Under the pieces are notes generated by a model, which ran no database searches, had not been told where the DNA came from, and saw only the letters and a list, made by a program, of their open reading frames with translations. Positions 60,765 to 64,000 of a stretch of 64,000 nucleotides of DNA are shown here, piece after piece; within the stretch, counting starts at the first letter, position 1, and every line of letters starts with the position of its first letter. This DNA is from Nectonema munidae (taxonomy: Eukaryota; Nematomorpha; Nectonematoida; Nectonematidae). Both the position numbers and the translations under genes were made by a program. The stretch is from contig JAUIRK010000170.1 in NCBI GenBank assembly GCA_030549495.1, positions 134,501-198,500 of the forward strand, given 5' to 3'.

Positions 60765-61860
60765 TAAATTTAAGCTTTATCAAAATTTTTAAGCTATTTT
60801 TATCTTATTTTGGGTAATAGTTTAATTAAAAGCGAAAATTGACTTTTTATCATAAAACTTAGAGTAACATAATAATATATCAAAAACTTATAAGTTTATT
60901 ATAAGAAAGTAACTAGATTAAGAACTAAGAGGATTAAGTAACATCATCCGTCTAGGACACTTTTTAGCATACATATCAATAATGGTGTCAATATCCAATC
61001 AAATGTATCTGTGAACAAAAAGAAGAATGAGAGCATTAAAACGATCCTCATTCATTGAACTGCGAAGTGAATTGATGTGGTAAAACTTAATTTGTATAAT
61101 AAATTTACAAAAAAAAATTTGATAATATAAAAGTAATAAGTGTTACACTTAACTTCGATTGAAACATAAAAAACTTCTTAGGGCTTCTCACTTTAGAGAA
61201 AGATTGAATCTAAAAAACTATAGTTGATGAAGCCATCATAATATTTGAGTTTTAAGAAGTGAATTAGATCAAGAAAAATTTTCAAGCAATTGGCAATGCA
61301 ATTTTAGGGAGGCGGGGCGTACGCCTGTTCCGCCCCTTTAAATCCGCTAGTGGTTAGTCTTGGAGATATTATGTGGTGCGGTCTCCAGTTCTCTTCCATA
61401 CCTTAATTGTAAGCTACGGACATAGCATTTGCCTAATTTGACTAACTGCAAGGCAACAGTAACTAGGCTTATTTGAAGGCGGCCTTACTTGCCTTGTCAC
61501 GACATCGTCCTTAACACGGAGCATTTTAACTTGTAGAAAGGAGTCATCCAATTAACTATTTCGTCTCGTTATGTCGTAACTGTTTGTTCGCGCTGTTTAT
61601 CATTAAACGAAGCTTGCTTATGTCGCAGCTAACCACCATATCTGATGGCATATTATAATCATCAATTGACAAAAAAAATGATGCCAAAATTTTCAAACAT
61701 TTAGAGTTACCATGACTACGATAGATACTAATAGGAGAAGATGTAGATATTCTCAAAAAAAAATTTATAAATGTGAATCGAATAGTTTGAAAAATACAAG
61801 AAGAGTGCTTTATATTTGAAGTGTAAATAACAACCAAAATGATGAAGAAAAACATACATT
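60765..61860. other. Non-coding sequence with an orphan hAT-like end
   Basis: AT-rich. At 61300-61352 CGGGGCGTACGCCTGTTCCG and AAATCCGCTAGTG (reverse CACTAGCGGATTTAAAGGGG) resemble a terminus of the hAT MITE family at 61934. No partner end found. Confidence 0.4.
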
Positions 61861-61864
61861 AAAC

Positions 61865-64000
61865 AAACTCATATGACATAAAATAAATAAACATAAACTT
61901 GACCTCTGGCAAAAACATATTTCATCTAACTGGCAGTGGCGGATACAGGAGGGGGCGGCGGCTCATGGGCCTAGCCCCACTCCTCCTCCCTATGAAAAGT
62001 GGCTTCGAAAATTACCCTTACATGTATAAAAAATAAATTTTGCAATTTATTCATGACAAAATAATGTTAAAAATATGAAAACATAGGTAATTAGTGATTC
62101 TAAAAGACATAATAGAGCTGTCGTATTCTCTGAAGACTTTTAGCAAAAATGCAAAAAAAATTAAGAAATTTCTGGATCTGCCACTGCTAACTGGGCACAC
62201 AAAACTAACACACAAACATATTGGAACACGATTTAATGGAAAAACAAAAACAAACAACGCACAAATTGCAGAAGCTTTCAACAAGCAATTCACAAACATC
62301 ATAACAAAGCAAACTAACAAAACACTCAAAATATCAAATAAAGCATTAAATCAACTGCCTAAGACTCACATAACCATTAACGAAAAAAAAGTATCAGAGG
62401 CACTTCATAACGCAAAATCTAGTAAAGCTCTAGGACCTGACAACTTAACAAGTTTACATCTTAAACACTTAGGTCCAACTGCCATCTCCCTATCAAGCCT
62501 TTTTAGTTTAGCTATTAACACCAACACAATTCCAGATATTTAGAAAACATCACGAGTTATCCCTATTCCAAAACCAGTCAAAGACAAAAACATAAACTCA
62601 TCATATCGTCCTATTTCTCTGCTTTCTCCAATCATGAAATTATTAGAAAAAGTTATTCTCAAAAACATAAAAATGTCATTCAAAATCTGGGTTTCATAAA
62701 ATGTTATTTAACTACCACAGCACTACAGACGCTACACAACATCATTGCCAGCGGATTTAACACCAAAAAACCTTTCACAGGATAATTACAGCAACACTTG
62801 TTCTAACCTCGGCATTTGACACAATTAACATTAACCTTCTAATTCATAAACTTGTTTAAAACACTACCATTAATGCTCAATACATAAAGTTTTTAGCAAA
62901 CTACTCACGCGGAAGATACTCGTACACAGAGTACCAAAACAGTAAAACCTAAATAAGACGCCCACACTCAGGCGTTCCACAGGGTAGTTCACTTTCTCCT
63001 ATCCTCTTCAACATTTACATGTCAGACATACCAACACCAGACAAGAATCAAATAAGCCTAATCACATACGCTGATGTCAATATCATAACATCAACACACT
63101 CAAGTACCGAATTAGCCCAAGAAAACATTCACTCTTATTAAATAAGGTAAACATATGGCTAAAACAAAATGATTTAATAATCAACACAGCAAAATCTCAA
63201 TCAACAATTTCACCCAAGCAAACACAGAACAAAACACAAAACTCAATCTTACTATTGACAAAACCTTAATAAACACTAACAAAAACCCAAAAATAATAGG
63301 ATTAAAATTCGACCCCAAACTCACCTACAACAAGAACGCGCAAAACACTAATGAAAAAGCAAACAAAACTGTAAACATTATTAGAGCATTAACTGGCACA
63401 AAATGTGGGAAAAACAAAGAAATTCTCATCAACACCTACAAAACTATTACACGACCCATACTAGAATATGGATCCACAATATGGGAATCTGCTATATTTC
63501 ACACTAACTTGAAAATGTTACAAACAATTCCAAACAAAACACTGCGTTTAGCAACAGGTAACACCGAGTACACTAACATACAACAACTTCACAGAGAAAC
63601 ATCCATACTTCCTCTAAAAGAACACATTAATTTACACGTGTCTAACTTGAGAGCCAAAGCAGCACAAAAAAATCGCCCATTAAACAAGTTCTACCGCGCT
63701 CAAAACCCACACAGGCACATGAAAAATACTATATTTCAAGACAACGAACTTATCTTTTATGACACATGTCAAAACAAAGAAGACAATCAAAATCAAACAT
63801 GCGTCAACAAAGCAATACACACAAGCAGTAAGCGATTATCTCTCCACACGCAAACATAACAAGCTCATAAATATTTCTCCACAAAAATTGACACATATGA
63901 AGAAACACTATCATTTAAATGAAGACATACACTTGCTCAACTTAGAGCCAAGGAGTGACCATTGCTTCGCCAATATCTTCACAAGATAAATCCAAAAACA
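61865..64000 (+). pseudogene. LINE relic, Jockey/CR1-like, runs to the window edge
   Basis: Plus strand. Starts in the window at about 61893 with NKHKLDLWQKHISSNW, interrupted by the MITE at 61934-62186, and resumes LTGHTKLTHKHIGTRFNGKT. RT motifs: KVSEALHNAKSSKALGPDNL, IPIPKPVKDKNINSSYRPIS (62560-62620), VPQGSSLSPILFNIYMSDIP (about 62970) and ITYADVNIIT (about 63065) where the YADD motif has V for the second D. C-terminal part: LQTIPNKTLRLATGNTEYTN (63515) and LPLKEHINLHVSNLRAKAAQ. The protein end is at about 63989 (HCFANIFTR, stop). A stop at 62541 and other breaks make it inactive. The 5' part with endonuclease is missing. Confidence 0.85.
61934..62186. mobile_element. hAT MITE (253 bp) inserted in the LINE
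   Basis: Left end CAGTGGCGGATACAGGAGGG; right end in reverse CAGTGGCAGATCCAGAAATT. Perfect 8-bp target duplication CTAACTGG at 61926-61933 and 62187-62194. LINE coding sequence continues on both sides. The start of the open frame at 62094 lies in the MITE, so it is not a LINE start. Confidence 0.92.

Overview
The window looks like a piece of a large, strongly AT-rich animal genome, most likely an arthropod. Parasitic copepods are one candidate, but the sequence does not prove it. The evidence is spliced genes with GT-AG introns, polyadenylation signals, animal LINEs, hAT, Tigger/pogo and piggyBac transposons, and a lipin gene whose N-terminal domain reads like arthropod and vertebrate lipins. 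There is no bacterial operon structure. Ordinary genes are sparse and most of the window is transposon debris at different stages of decay.

Host genes. (1) A two-exon lipin (phosphatidate phosphatase) gene on the minus strand, 31100-34459, with an intact reading frame of 951 residues and the DIDGT catalytic motif. (2) A secreted protein of 322 residues on the minus strand, 19359-20327, with signal peptide, basic Arg/His segment, Thr tract and Cys-rich C-terminus; it has a decayed partial duplicate at 21324-21508. (3) A small secreted six-cysteine peptide on the plus strand, 11223-11438. A possible 49-residue ORF lies at 12421-12570.

Repeat layout, left to right. 1-1270: relic of an uncharacterised repeat-associated protein family (minus). 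1741-4204: ZMYM1-like hAT relic (plus). 4487-5721: partial piggyBac-type element carrying a ~146-bp satellite. 8330-9050: Tigger relic (minus). 12881-14440: another hAT relic containing a 21-bp minisatellite. 14620-17815: an old hAT MITE with a ZBED5/Buster-type hAT (14699-17107) nested inside it; both have target-site duplications. 22680-23720: piggyBac transposase relic. 23760-29280: hAT transposase relic (minus) split by a 3.9-kb TTAA-flanked element (24765-28667) whose interior is mostly two unrelated satellite arrays of 150 bp and ~147 bp. 34640-34930: Tc1-like helix-turn-helix fragment. 35278-35665 and 39828-40294: pogo-type MITEs. 42684-42986: hAT MITE. 46755-47760: Tigger C-terminal relic. 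47826-48109: perfect 119-bp inverted repeat. 48331-49203: shortened hAT. 54155-56090: LINE with RNase H (minus). 56090-59060: inverted copy of the satellite with a Tigger inserted (56343-57910). 59080-60760: RTE-like LINE (minus). 61865-64000: Jockey/CR1-like LINE (plus) carrying a 253-bp hAT MITE. Four tRNA-derived SINE-like segments are scattered through the window.

The strongest unusual observation is that a satellite family found at several sites here is the internal cargo of a TTAA-targeting, piggyBac-like element. This suggests the satellite spreads by transposition. No gene set in the window points to a new multi-gene system.
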